Positions 8,346 to 16,504 of a stretch of 64,000 bases of DNA are shown here, piece by piece. The translations under genes and the position numbers were made by a program. The DNA comes from Micrococcales bacterium (GTDB taxonomy: Bacteria > Actinomycetota > Actinomycetes > Actinomycetales > Cellulomonadaceae). The DNA lies in contig WQWY01000008.1 in the NCBI GenBank assembly GCA_009785115.1, positions 1 through 64,000 of the forward strand, in the 5' to 3' direction. Under the pieces are notes generated by a model. That model saw only the letters and a program-made list of their open reading frames with translations. It had not been told where the DNA came from and did not search any database. Numbering within the stretch: position 1 is the stretch's first letter; every line of letters starts with the position of its first letter.

Positions 8346-9728
8346 TCAACGGCTCCGTTCTTGCGGCTGCCCCGCTCGAGGCTGCCCCGTCTGTGGTTGC
8401 CCCGTCTGTAGCCGCGCTGCTCCATGGTGCTGCGACTCTGGGGCCGATGCTGCCACGGGCTCGGCCGCTACGGACTCGACCCGCAGCCCCATCCCTCCGA
8501 CGGGTGCCGAGGTGCACGGCAGGCACGGGTCGGCCTCCCGGATGGCCGCCTCCATGCTGGGCTCTCCCGTGCGAGGCTCCCTCGTGCCAGATTCTTGAGC
8601 GCCGACGGCCGACAGCAGCAGGTCGGCCAACCAGCGCTCGTTCTGCGCCGTCGGGGTGAGGATCGTCGCCGACATCAACGTCCCGTCCCCGTCGGTGGCA
8701 TAACGGTGCACGAGCAGCCCGCGCGGCCCGTCGGCCCAGCCGACGCCGACCGCCGCCTGGTCGAACCCGCCGACAGCGACGGCGGGCGGGCCGTCCACCA
8801 GCGCGTCGGTGGTCAGCAGCTGCCCGATCGCCTCGACCGAGTGCAGCGCGACGATGGCGCGCGCGGCCCGGGCTCCACCGCCGACGTCTGCCCAGTCGGC
8901 CTGCAGCCGCGCGGCCAGCGGCGTGGTCAGGGTGCCGACCCGCAGCTGGGGCACCGGGCCGACCCGGTATCCCCCGGCCTCTTGCCCCAGCGCGACCAGG
9001 TAGGGGCGCGGTGCGGTGGCGCCGGGGACGGATTCCGCGACGAGGCGGTCCCACGCCGACGCCGGGGCGGCCGCCTCCAGCACCGACCCATCGGCCGCGA
9101 CCACCCGCAGACGTTCCCCGAGCAGGTCAGGGCGGCCGTCCGCGTCGACCAGGGCGACGTCGGCGCCGGTGTACGGCTCCAGGCGTCCACCCTGGGCGAG
9201 CTCGTGGCGGGCGATCCGGGCAGCGGCGGCGCGGACGGCATCGAGCCGCGCCGCCAGCGCGTCACGGGCCTCGGGTACGACCGGAGCCCGGACCCCGCCC
9301 ACCACGGCGGTCACCGGGAAGTGCCCCGGCGACCCAGCGGCGGCCATGGCGGCCTGCCCCAGGTCGCGCAGCGCGGCCGCGCCCTCGGGGTCGGCCGCGA
9401 CCATCCGGGCGGCGTGCGTCTCCAGCGCCGAGCCGTGGTGCAGCAGCGCCCGCACGGCGACGGCCGTCGGCGTCAGGGCCTCAGCACCGACCAGCATCTC
9501 CAGCGCGCGGACCCCGGCCAGATGATGAGCCTCCGGGCAGATGCCGCACAGCCGCTCCACCAGCGTGGGCACGCTGGCGACAGGCTTGCCGGCCAGCAGG
9601 GCGTCGACCCGGGGCAGGCCCGCCAGGTCGAACCGGGCGGCCTGCGGGCGACCCCGCTCGTCGCGCTCGACCACCACGGTGGCCCCGTAGGCGTCGACGA
9701 TCTCGTCGAGCACCCATCGCTGGCTCAT
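8346..9728 (-). CDS. [NiFe]-hydrogenase large-subunit-like protein without a partner small subunit
   Basis: This 460-residue protein is a remote, shortened relative of hydrogenase large subunits (HyaB has 581 residues). It keeps the first metal-binding motif (RLCGICPEAHH, Cys61 and Cys64) and a version of the second (READPCLPCTSA, about Cys402 and Cys405), but the His of the usual DPCxxCxxH is gone and a 55-residue repetitive tail (QTGQP units) follows. The middle (ATILTPTAQNERW) looks closer to group 3/4 enzymes than to HyaB. It may be a HupK-like assembly factor, although known HupK proteins have lost these cysteines. An alternative ATG 30 bases upstream (9758) is possible. It ends 2 bases before the second hypC. 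Confidence 0.8.
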   Translation of the reverse strand: MSQRWVLDEIVDAYGATVVVERDERGRPQAARFDLAGLPRVDALLAGKPVASVPTLVERLCGICPEAHHLAGVRALEMLVGAEALTPTAVAVRALLHHGSALETHAARMVAADPEGAAALRDLGQAAMAAAGSPGHFPVTAVVGGVRAPVVPEARDALAARLDAVRAAAARIARHELAQGGRLEPYTGADVALVDADGRPDLLGERLRVVAADGSVLEAAAPASAWDRLVAESVPGATAPRPYLVALGQEAGGYRVGPVPQLRVGTLTTPLAARLQADWADVGGGARAARAIVALHSVEAIGQLLTTDALVDGPPAVAVGGFDQAAVGVGWADGPRGLLVHRYATDGDGTLMSATILTPTAQNERWLADLLLSAVGAQESGTREPRTGEPSMEAAIREADPCLPCTSAPVGGMGLRVESVAAEPVAASAPESQHHGAARLQTGQPQTGQPRAGQPQERSR

Positions 9729-9772
9729 CGATGCCCCCCCGCGGGCGGGTGCGGGCATGTCACCATGGACGG

Positions 9773-10132
9773 GTGCACGAGCTGGGACTGCTGCGGTCGG
9801 TGGTGACCGCTGTCGAGAAGGCTGCCGGCGAGGCCGGCGCGACCGGTGTGCAGGCGGTCGGGCTCCAGGTCGGCACCCTGTCGGGAGCCCTGCCCGAGGC
9901 GCTGGAGGGCGCCTGGCCGATCGCCACCGCGCACACCGTCGTGGACGGCGCCCGGCTGGAGATCGAGACCGTGCCAGCGGCCGTGTGGTGCCCCACCTGC
10001 GCGGCAGAACAGCCGGTGGACGAGTACTACACCCTGACCTGCCCGGCCTGCGGCACCCCGTCGGGGGCACTGGTGCGCGGCCGAGAGCTCGCGGTGACGT
10101 TCGCCGACCTGGACATCCCCGGTCACGACTGA
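9773..10132 (+). CDS. hypA: Hydrogenase nickel-insertion protein HypA, copy 1
   Basis: HypA binds nickel through its N-terminus and delivers it with HypB to the hydrogenase large subunit. The 119-residue product starts with GTG and reads MHELGLLRSV, giving the nickel-binding His2-Glu3. It carries a zinc site made of CPTC (about residue 73) and CPAC (about residue 90). It is unusual in reading rightward inside an otherwise leftward cluster: it diverges from the large-subunit-like gene only 44 bases away and converges on the protease gene. It therefore splits the locus into at least two leftward transcription units. Confidence 0.92.
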   Translation: MHELGLLRSVVTAVEKAAGEAGATGVQAVGLQVGTLSGALPEALEGAWPIATAHTVVDGARLEIETVPAAVWCPTCAAEQPVDEYYTLTCPACGTPSGALVRGRELAVTFADLDIPGHD

Positions 10133-10173
10133 GCCCCGGTCACCGCAAGATCCCGATCACCGCGGAGTCCCGG

Positions 10174-10671
10174 TCACGACTGCTCGCTGATCTCGACCAA
10201 CCAGCTGTCGATCACGTCCAGCGCGGCACCGACCGCCCGGTCCATCGCCTCGCTCACCGGCTCGCTCACACCCAGGCACAGGTCGACCGACTCTGGCACC
10301 ACCCCGACGACCTCGACCTGCTCCGGCTCACGGCCGAGCATCCGCGCGGCGGCGAACACGTCGAGCAGGCCGACCTGGTGCGGCGAGAGCTTCGAGGACA
10401 GCATCCGGGGAAGCTGGTCTCCTGAGAACTGGTGCACGGTGCCGGGCTCGTCGCCCGCCACGGCGTCCAGGATCAGCAGCCGTGCCGCGTCCTGGACCAC
10501 CGGCACCAGCTCCATGCCCCCGGTGCCGCCGTCGACGTACTCCACGCGCGGGTCGGGCTGCTGCTGGCGCAACCGTTCCAGCAGCAGAAGCCCGACAGCG
10601 TCGTCGCCCATGATCGGGTTGCCGACACCCAGCACCGTGATCGGTGCGGGTGACTCGAGAGTCTCGCTCAT
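10174..10671 (-). CDS. hyaD: Hydrogenase maturation endopeptidase (HyaD/HupD family)
   Basis: This protease removes the short C-terminal peptide of the large subunit once nickel is in place. The 165-residue product has the family motifs GVGNPIMGDDAVG, YVDGGTGGMEL and LSPHQVGLLD, which supply the acidic and histidine residues that sense nickel. In the first motif the usual Glu is Asp. I chose the ATG at 10671 because it overlaps the hyaC stop codon (ATGA). The substrate is most likely HyaB, which has a 14-residue tail after its last histidine. Confidence 0.93.
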   Translation of the reverse strand: MSETLESPAPITVLGVGNPIMGDDAVGLLLLERLRQQQPDPRVEYVDGGTGGMELVPVVQDAARLLILDAVAGDEPGTVHQFSGDQLPRMLSSKLSPHQVGLLDVFAAARMLGREPEQVEVVGVVPESVDLCLGVSEPVSEAMDRAVGAALDVIDSWLVEISEQS

Positions 10672-11909
10672 TCGATCTCGGGGGCGTCGACCGGCTTGGA
10701 GCCCCGGCGCAGCCAGACACCGCCGTTGATGATCGAGGAGACCCCGCCGTGGCGCTCCAACGAGTCGGCCCGCACCGCCATGTAGACGTGGGCGATCACG
10801 AAGGCCCAGAGCATGAACATCACCACGGCGTGGACGAGCCGGAGCGGACCGGCGCCGAACCACTCCACCGGCATCGAGACGACCTGCCAGAACGGGGAGT
10901 CAGGCCGGTAGAGGCCGTACAGCGCGAACCCGGTGGCCATCTGCAGACCACCCATGATGTAGATGAAGGTGTAGGCCAGCTGCTGCAGCGGGTTGTGCGC
11001 CAGGAACAGCGGGGCCTCCTTCTTGATGAGCGCGTAGTGCTGGAGGACGAGCCCGAGGTTGCGGAAGTCCTTCCTCGACTTCAGCGGCCACAGGACGCGC
11101 CACCGCAGGTACCGGTCACGGGAGGTGAACAGCACCACGAGCCGGGTGATCCCGACCAGCAGCCAGGCGAAGGCGGCGGTGAAGTGGATCACCCGCACCC
11201 AGCCCATCAGGTAGCCGGTGTCTCCGCCGGAGTCACCGGTCGGGCCGAAGAACGGGTCCATGATGTAGTAGCCGGTGAGGCTCAGCACGAGGATCAGGGC
11301 CACGTTGAGCCAGTGCTGGATCCGCAACGAGGCCGACCACATGTAGACCCGGTTCCACGAGGCGTCCACGCCGACGACCCGCTCGCGGTGGGTGTCGACC
11401 TTGTGCACCCCGATGACGCCCTGCAAGATGAAGTCACCGACCGTGCCGTCGTCGGCGACAGCGGCTGCGGCGACACCCAGCGGACGCCCGCCACGAGACT
11501 CGATGCGCGCGGCGTTGCGGCGCATGAGCGACTTGGTCTGGACGCTGTGCTTCCCCTTCGAGGCCCCGATCACCGCCTCCAGCTCCCCGCGCATCACCAC
11601 GACGTCACGGGTCTCGCCCTCGGAGGTCTCCAGGTCACGGACCCGCACCAGGGCGTAGCGCCGCTCCGAGCTCGCCGGGTCGACGTCGAGCGCGGAGACC
11701 TGGACGCTGTCGATGTCCGGGTGGTTGATGCGCAGCGAACGGTCGAGCGCGGCGTGCACCGGGTCGTCCGAGCCGATGCGGTCCGCGGTCGCGAGCGCCA
11801 TCAGCCGTCCGTGGCTCAAGCCGCCGACGCTGATGACCTCACCGACCTTGAGCCACGGGAGCTCTTCGGACTCCTTCTTGGCCTTCGGAGGGACCTCGCT
11901 GGTGGTCAT
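10668..11909 (-). CDS. hyaC: Hydrogenase cytochrome b subunit fused to a P-type-ATPase-like domain
   Basis: Residues about 190-400 of this 413-residue protein are a HyaC/HupC-type di-haem cytochrome b with four to five membrane helices and candidate haem histidines in RIQHWLNVAL, RVIHFTAAF, LQHYAL, RLVHAVVMF and FVIAHVYMA. It would pass electrons from the hydrogenase small subunit to quinone. Typical HyaC proteins have about 230 residues. Here residues 1-180 are extra. The stretch 35-170 (DVDPASSERRYALVRV, VVVMRGELEAVIGA, RIESRGGRPLGVA, then ILQGVIGVHK) resembles the nucleotide-binding domain of P-type ATPases without the phosphorylation motif DKTGT. The gene overlaps hyaB and the protease gene by 4 bases each. 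Confidence 0.88.
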   Translation of the reverse strand: MTTSEVPPKAKKESEELPWLKVGEVISVGGLSHGRLMALATADRIGSDDPVHAALDRSLRINHPDIDSVQVSALDVDPASSERRYALVRVRDLETSEGETRDVVVMRGELEAVIGASKGKHSVQTKSLMRRNAARIESRGGRPLGVAAAAVADDGTVGDFILQGVIGVHKVDTHRERVVGVDASWNRVYMWSASLRIQHWLNVALILVLSLTGYYIMDPFFGPTGDSGGDTGYLMGWVRVIHFTAAFAWLLVGITRLVVLFTSRDRYLRWRVLWPLKSRKDFRNLGLVLQHYALIKKEAPLFLAHNPLQQLAYTFIYIMGGLQMATGFALYGLYRPDSPFWQVVSMPVEWFGAGPLRLVHAVVMFMLWAFVIAHVYMAVRADSLERHGGVSSIINGGVWLRRGSKPVDAPEIE

Positions 11910-13651
11910 GACGTCACGACCTGCAGCTGACGCCCCTCCGGGTCGAGCACGTGCACCGCGCAGGCCATGCACGGGTCGAAGGAGTGGATGGTGCGCAGCG
12001 GCTCCAGAGGCTGGTCAGGGTCGACCAGGGGGTGCTGACCGTTGCCGGCCAGCGACTCCTCGTAGGGACCCTGGTTCCCCTCGGCGTCGCGCCCGCCAGC
12101 CAGCCAGGTGGTCGGCACGACGGCCTGGTAGCGAGCCACCTTGCCGTTCTCGATGGAGACCCAGTGGCTCAGGTTGCCACGGGCGACCTCGAGGAGTGAG
12201 TACCCCGACGTCTTCTTGTCCCACGACGACGGTTCCCACTTGGTGGCGTCGAAGACGCTGATGTCGCCCTTCTGGATGTTCGCGACGAAGGCCGGGAAGG
12301 TCTTCTCGGCGAGGACCTCCGCCGTCGTCACCGCCTCGACCGCCCGGGCCAGCGTGCGACCCCCGGTGGAGTTGAGCTGGTCGAGCGTGATGCCGAGAGT
12401 CCCCGCGGCGGAGTCGACCAGCTCGCGGGTGCGTGCGTCGCCCTGAGCGTAAGCCAGCAGGATGCGGGCCAGCGGCCCGACCTGCACGGCCCGCCCGTCG
12501 TAGCGCGGCGCCTTGGACCAGGTGTACTTGTCCGAGTCTCCGAGCCACATGTCCGGGCTGGGGGTGGGGCCGGTGTACTTCACCGTGGTCTCGCCCTCGT
12601 CCGGGGTGAGAGCCACGTCGTCGCCGGCCTCGTAGGTGTACCAGGCGGAGGTGATGTACTCGGCGATCTTCGCGGGGTCGAAGGGGTGCACCGTGGTCAG
12701 GTCGCCGTCCAGCAGCACACCAGGCTTGATGTCGGTGTAGGGCGAGGTGATCCGCGAGTCGGCCGGGTCACCGGCGTAGGTGGCACCGTTCCTGCCCACG
12801 GCGATGAAGTTGGGCTGCGCCGCGCCGATGTCGAAGTAGTCGGGGTAGACGCTCATGATCGCCAGGGCGTCGGGCAGGTAGCAGGTCTTCACGAACTCGA
12901 CGGTCTCGTCGATCCAGACCTTGATCTGGTCGATGTGCACCTGGTTGATCGACTCGGACCTGTCCTGGTCGATCGTGCAGGCCATGCCGCCCACGAGGAA
13001 GTTCGGGTGCGGGTTCTTGCCGCCGAACACCGTGTTGATGCGGATCATCGACCGCTGGAACTCCAGCGCGTCGAGGTAGTGGGACACCGCCATCAGGTTC
13101 GCCTCAGGAGGCAGCCGGTAGTCGGGGTGGTCCCAGTAGCCGCTGGCGAAGATGGTCAGCTGGCCGGAGTCGAGGATGCCCTGCACGGTGTCGCGCACCT
13201 GGGCGAACCGCTCGACGGTGTTGCCCTTCCAGGTCGAGCCGATGGACCTGGCGAACTCGGCCGCGGCCTCCGGGTCGGCCTGCGCGGCCGAGGCCACGTT
13301 CACCCAGTCCATCGCGTGCAGGTGGTAGAAGTGGATGGTGTGGTCCTGGACCCCCTGAGAGGCCAGCACCATGTCCCGGATCAGCCGGGCCTGCTCGGGC
13401 GGCTGGGAGCCGATGGCGTTCTCGACCGCGACGATCGAGGCGACGGCGTGCGTCCCGGTGCACACCCCGCAGATGCGCTGGGTGAACGCCCAGGCGTCAC
13501 GAGGGTCCCGGCCCTTGACGATGGTCTCGATACCGCGGAACTGCGTGGACTCGCTCCACGCCTTGGTGATCTTCTGGGCGTCGGTCTCCAGCTCGATCCG
13601 CAGATGGCCTTCGATACGTGTGATGGGGTCGATGGCGACACGCGTGGGCAT
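11906..13651 (-). CDS. hyaB: [NiFe]-hydrogenase large subunit, group 1
   Basis: This is the catalytic subunit that splits H2 at a Ni-Fe centre. The 581-residue precursor starts with the group 1 signature (ITRIEGHLRIE) and has both ligand motifs: RICGVCTGTHA (Cys61, Cys64) near the N-terminus and SFDPCMACAVH (Cys561, Cys564) near the C-terminus. The 14 residues after His567 (VLDPEGRQLQVVTS) are the peptide removed during maturation. It begins 3 bases after hyaA. No signal peptide is present, as expected, because it is exported together with the Tat-dependent small subunit. Confidence 0.97.
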   Translation of the reverse strand: MPTRVAIDPITRIEGHLRIELETDAQKITKAWSESTQFRGIETIVKGRDPRDAWAFTQRICGVCTGTHAVASIVAVENAIGSQPPEQARLIRDMVLASQGVQDHTIHFYHLHAMDWVNVASAAQADPEAAAEFARSIGSTWKGNTVERFAQVRDTVQGILDSGQLTIFASGYWDHPDYRLPPEANLMAVSHYLDALEFQRSMIRINTVFGGKNPHPNFLVGGMACTIDQDRSESINQVHIDQIKVWIDETVEFVKTCYLPDALAIMSVYPDYFDIGAAQPNFIAVGRNGATYAGDPADSRITSPYTDIKPGVLLDGDLTTVHPFDPAKIAEYITSAWYTYEAGDDVALTPDEGETTVKYTGPTPSPDMWLGDSDKYTWSKAPRYDGRAVQVGPLARILLAYAQGDARTRELVDSAAGTLGITLDQLNSTGGRTLARAVEAVTTAEVLAEKTFPAFVANIQKGDISVFDATKWEPSSWDKKTSGYSLLEVARGNLSHWVSIENGKVARYQAVVPTTWLAGGRDAEGNQGPYEESLAGNGQHPLVDPDQPLEPLRTIHSFDPCMACAVHVLDPEGRQLQVVTS

Positions 13652-13654
13652 GGG

Positions 13655-14905
13655 TCACTCAGCCTTTCCGGAGGAGTCGTTCGTCGCGGCGGGCGGGCCG
13701 TCTGGTGGCCGGGTGGTCGGTGTGGGCAGCCACACCCGGGAGTCGCCGAAGGCTTCCAGCGGCGTCTCTTCGGCGGCCTTCCGGGACGCGGCCCGTCGGA
13801 TGCCCGTGGCGGCCGCGTGGATGCCGACCCCGGCCGCCGTGGCGCCGACGAGGCCCCAGCCGATCCGCTCCGCGGTCGACTCGATGCCGAAACCCTCGAC
13901 GTTCGGCAGCTTGGAGTAGAAGGGCGTGAACTGGTCGAAGAAGTTCTTCTCCGTGCAGCCGATGCACGGGTGCCCGGCCTCGACCGGCCAGCTGGTGCGC
14001 AGGTTCCACTGGATGATCGGGCAGGCCGCGAAGGTGCTCGGGCCCTTGCAGCCGACGTCGTACAGGCACCAGCCCTTGCGTGCGGCCTCGTCGTCGAAGG
14101 TGCGCACGAACTGACCGGCGTCGAAGTGCGCCCGACGCGGGCAGGAGTCGTGGATGCGCTGGTCGTAGGCGAACAGCGGACGGCCCTGGTTGTCGGTCTT
14201 GGGCAGCACGAACGAGCCGTCGCCGCGCTGGTGGGTGAGCAGGTAGGAGATCGTCGCGGTGATGACCTCGCCGATCGGCGGGCAGCCCGCGACGTTGATG
14301 ACGGGCTTGTCCTTGATGATCTCGTCGACGCCGACGGCACCGGTCGGGTTCGGCTTCGACGCCTGCACCGAGCCCCACACCGCGCAGGCACCGACGGCCA
14401 GGATGGCCGTGGCGTTCTCGGCGGCCTCACGAAGCATCTGCTCGGCGGTCTTCCCACCGCTGGTGCAGTAGACGCCACCGTCCTTGAGCGGCACCGACCC
14501 GTTGACGACCAGGATGTGCGGCTCGGCGTTCAGCCTGTCCAAGGCGTCTTCCGCCGCATGGCCGGCACCGGCCATGAGCAGGTGGTGGTAGTCGACCGAG
14601 AGCAGGCTGAGCACGATCTCCTCGACGGACGTGCCGCCCGAGCGCAGCGCCGACTCCACGCACCCGGTGCACTCCTGGAGCTGCAGCCACACCACCCAGG
14701 GCTTGGTGACCTTCTCCAGGGTCTCGGCGATGAGCTCGGCGGTGACCGGTGCGGCGTGGGCCGCACCCCCGCCGGCCGCGGCGCTGGCGGCGAACACACC
14801 AGCCAGGCCGCCACAGAACTTCATGAAGTCTCGGCGCTTGACCCCGGCCCTGGCGAGGTTCTCGCCCAGCGTCGGCTCTTGCCAGCCGGTCATCTCGTAC
14901 GACAT
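13655..14905 (-). CDS. hyaA: [NiFe]-hydrogenase small subunit with Tat signal
   Basis: The small subunit carries the iron-sulfur clusters that move electrons from the active site to the cytochrome b. The 416-residue product has a twin-arginine signal (KRRDFMKFCGG, residues 23-33), the proximal-cluster motif QECTGCVES (Cys79, Cys82), later cysteine motifs (GACAVWGS, AGCPPIGEV, CLYDVGCKGP, HPCIGCTEKNFFD) and a C-terminal membrane anchor (WGLVGATAAGVGIHAAATG). The ATG at 14905 is preceded by AGGGAGGA at good spacing. An earlier in-frame start would place extra residues before the Tat motif. It is the first gene of the leftward operon. Confidence 0.96.
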   Translation of the reverse strand: MSYEMTGWQEPTLGENLARAGVKRRDFMKFCGGLAGVFAASAAAGGGAAHAAPVTAELIAETLEKVTKPWVVWLQLQECTGCVESALRSGGTSVEEIVLSLLSVDYHHLLMAGAGHAAEDALDRLNAEPHILVVNGSVPLKDGGVYCTSGGKTAEQMLREAAENATAILAVGACAVWGSVQASKPNPTGAVGVDEIIKDKPVINVAGCPPIGEVITATISYLLTHQRGDGSFVLPKTDNQGRPLFAYDQRIHDSCPRRAHFDAGQFVRTFDDEAARKGWCLYDVGCKGPSTFAACPIIQWNLRTSWPVEAGHPCIGCTEKNFFDQFTPFYSKLPNVEGFGIESTAERIGWGLVGATAAGVGIHAAATGIRRAASRKAAEETPLEAFGDSRVWLPTPTTRPPDGPPAATNDSSGKAE

Positions 14906-15257
14906 GCGAAGAGATCCTCCCTTGGCTCTCTCTCGTGCAGACGTTCGCCCGGATCGAGATGAGCGCACCATCGCACCGCACGTCGGCCCGGACTGGTCAG
15001 GACTATATCGAGGAGACGTGGGACGTTCAGTCGTTACGGCCCCAGATCACCTGATGCCTTGGTCACACGTCGACCGCTAGGTCACCACGAGGTCAGCCTC
15101 CTCGCCCCCTGGTCTCATGGTTCTACCATGGATCGAAAAAGGAAAGTCAAGCGTTGCGTAAATTTCTGGCCGTCCTCCGCGCTCGGCGGCGGCCGTCCGG
15201 CTGACGTCCACCCGTCGACGGCCTCGGAGCACCTGGGCGCACGCCTAGGATGGCCGG
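14906..15257. promoter_or_regulatory. Divergent promoter region between hyaA and hypA copy 2
   Basis: This 352-base gene-free stretch must drive both the leftward structural genes and the rightward hypA-hypB pair. It holds a perfect inverted repeat CATGGT-TCT-ACCATG at 15116-15130, GGTCAC/GGTCA repeats at 15059-15095 and a locally AT-rich segment (15133-15168) that could be a promoter. No known FNR or other named site was recognised. The palindrome is a candidate operator, but no regulator gene is next to it. Confidence 0.45.
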
Positions 15258-15674
15258 ATGCACGAGGTGTCCCTGTGCCGTCAGCTCGCTGCCGCGGTGA
15301 CCCGGGCCACCCGTGGGCGCACGGTCGAGACCGTCTACGTCACCGTCGGCGATCTGCGCCAGGTGGTGCCCGAGGCGCTGGAGCACGCCTGGACCTTCGT
15401 GGTGCGCGACACCCCGCTGGCCGACTCCCGCCTCGAGATGCACCGGGTACCGGCGGTGCTGGTCTGCGACGACTGCGGGACCTCCGCCCGTCTCGGCCGC
15501 CAGCTCGGTTTCGACTGCCCCGCGTGCGCCTCTGGCCGCACGCACCTGACCAGCGGCGAGGAGTTCGTGCTCACCGCCGTGGACGTCCAGGACGTCCCTG
15601 ACACCCCGGCCTCACCGGCCCCTGCGGGGCTGACGAACGAAAGGACGCCCGATGGGTCGCTTTCACCGCCATGA
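15258..15674 (+). CDS. hypA: Hydrogenase nickel-insertion protein HypA, copy 2
   Basis: The 138-residue product starts MHEVSLCRQL, with the nickel-binding His2-Glu3, and has the zinc motif pair CDDCG (about residue 71) and CPACASGRTH (about residue 88). A Pro/Ala-rich tail of about 25 residues follows the HypA fold and overlaps the hypB start by 23 bases, so the two are probably co-translated. Copy 1 inside the leftward cluster differs clearly in sequence. One copy may serve another nickel enzyme, but no urease or second hydrogenase is seen here. Confidence 0.94.
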   Translation: MHEVSLCRQLAAAVTRATRGRTVETVYVTVGDLRQVVPEALEHAWTFVVRDTPLADSRLEMHRVPAVLVCDDCGTSARLGRQLGFDCPACASGRTHLTSGEEFVLTAVDVQDVPDTPASPAPAGLTNERTPDGSLSPP

Positions 15675-16467
15675 CGACGGCACGGTCCACTCCCACGACC
15701 ACGACGAGCAGGACCACCGCCACGCCCACCACGAGGCCCACGGGCCCGACGAGGCGAGAGCCGAGCTGATCGGCGACCACTCTCGATATGAGACCGGCCG
15801 CGAGCGCATCGAGATCCTCGAGGACATCTACGCCGAGAACGACCGGCTGGCCGCCGCCAACCGGACGGCGCTGGACGCCGCCGGGGTCCACGCGGTGAAC
15901 CTCATGAGCTCTCCCGGTGCGGGCAAGACCACGCTGCTCGCCCGCACCCTGGCCGAGCTCCAGGGCAAGGTCAGGGTCGGTGTGGTCGAGGGCGACATCG
16001 AGACCCCGATCGACGCCGAGCGCCTCAGCGGCCTGGGCGCGCAGATCTCTCTGCTCAACACCGGCGACGGGTTCGGCGGCGAGTGCCACCTGGACGCCCC
16101 GATGGTCGCCAGAGCCCTGCGCGGCCTGGACCTGGCGTCGCTGGACCTGCTGCTGATCGAGAACGTCGGCAACCTGGTGTGCCCGGCGGAGTTCGAGGTG
16201 GGCGAGCACCGCAAGGCGATGGTGTTCGCCATCACCGAGGGTGAGGACAAGCCGCTGAAGTACCCGGTGATGTTCCGCTCGGTGGGCGCGGTGGTCGTCA
16301 ACAAGATGGACCTGGCGCCCTACCTCGACGTCGACCTCGACCTGTTCCGGCGCAACCTCGCGGCCGTCAACCCCGACGCCACCGTGATCGAGCTCTCGGC
16401 GCGCACCGGCGAGGGCCTCGACGCCTGGATGACGTGGCTGACGGAGCCCCTCACCCGCACCGCCTGA
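15652..16467 (+). CDS. hypB: Hydrogenase nickel-insertion GTPase HypB
   Basis: HypB is a GTPase that powers nickel delivery to the large subunit together with HypA. The 271-residue product has a histidine-rich N-terminus (residues 5-30, repeated HDHD/HRHAHH), typical of nickel-storing HypB forms. It has the P-loop SSPGAGKTTLL, the family signature LLIENVGNLVCPAEF and the specificity motif VNKMDL. It follows hypA copy 2 and ends just before a strong hairpin terminator. Confidence 0.97.
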   Translation: MGRFHRHDDGTVHSHDHDEQDHRHAHHEAHGPDEARAELIGDHSRYETGRERIEILEDIYAENDRLAAANRTALDAAGVHAVNLMSSPGAGKTTLLARTLAELQGKVRVGVVEGDIETPIDAERLSGLGAQISLLNTGDGFGGECHLDAPMVARALRGLDLASLDLLLIENVGNLVCPAEFEVGEHRKAMVFAITEGEDKPLKYPVMFRSVGAVVVNKMDLAPYLDVDLDLFRRNLAAVNPDATVIELSARTGEGLDAWMTWLTEPLTRTA

Positions 16468-16469
16468 CC

Positions 16470-16500
16470 ACGCCTCGGCGCTCGACGAGCGCCGAGGCGT
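16470..16500. terminator. Bidirectional hairpin between hypB and the surface-protein gene
   Basis: A perfect 13-bp stem (ACGCCTCGGCGCT paired with AGCGCCGAGGCGT) with a 5-base loop starts 3 bases after the hypB stop codon and ends 4 bases before the stop of the convergent gene. The position and strength fit a shared transcription terminator. No T-run is present, which is common in GC-rich actinobacteria. Confidence 0.85.
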
Positions 16501-16504
16501 CCTC

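Noticed and set aside
12686..14962. Long open frame (758 codons) on the plus strand opposite hyaB and hyaA
   Set aside because: The minus-strand genes have complete family motifs. The plus-strand product is rich in Arg, His, Gly and Val with no domain, as expected from a GC-rich antisense frame.
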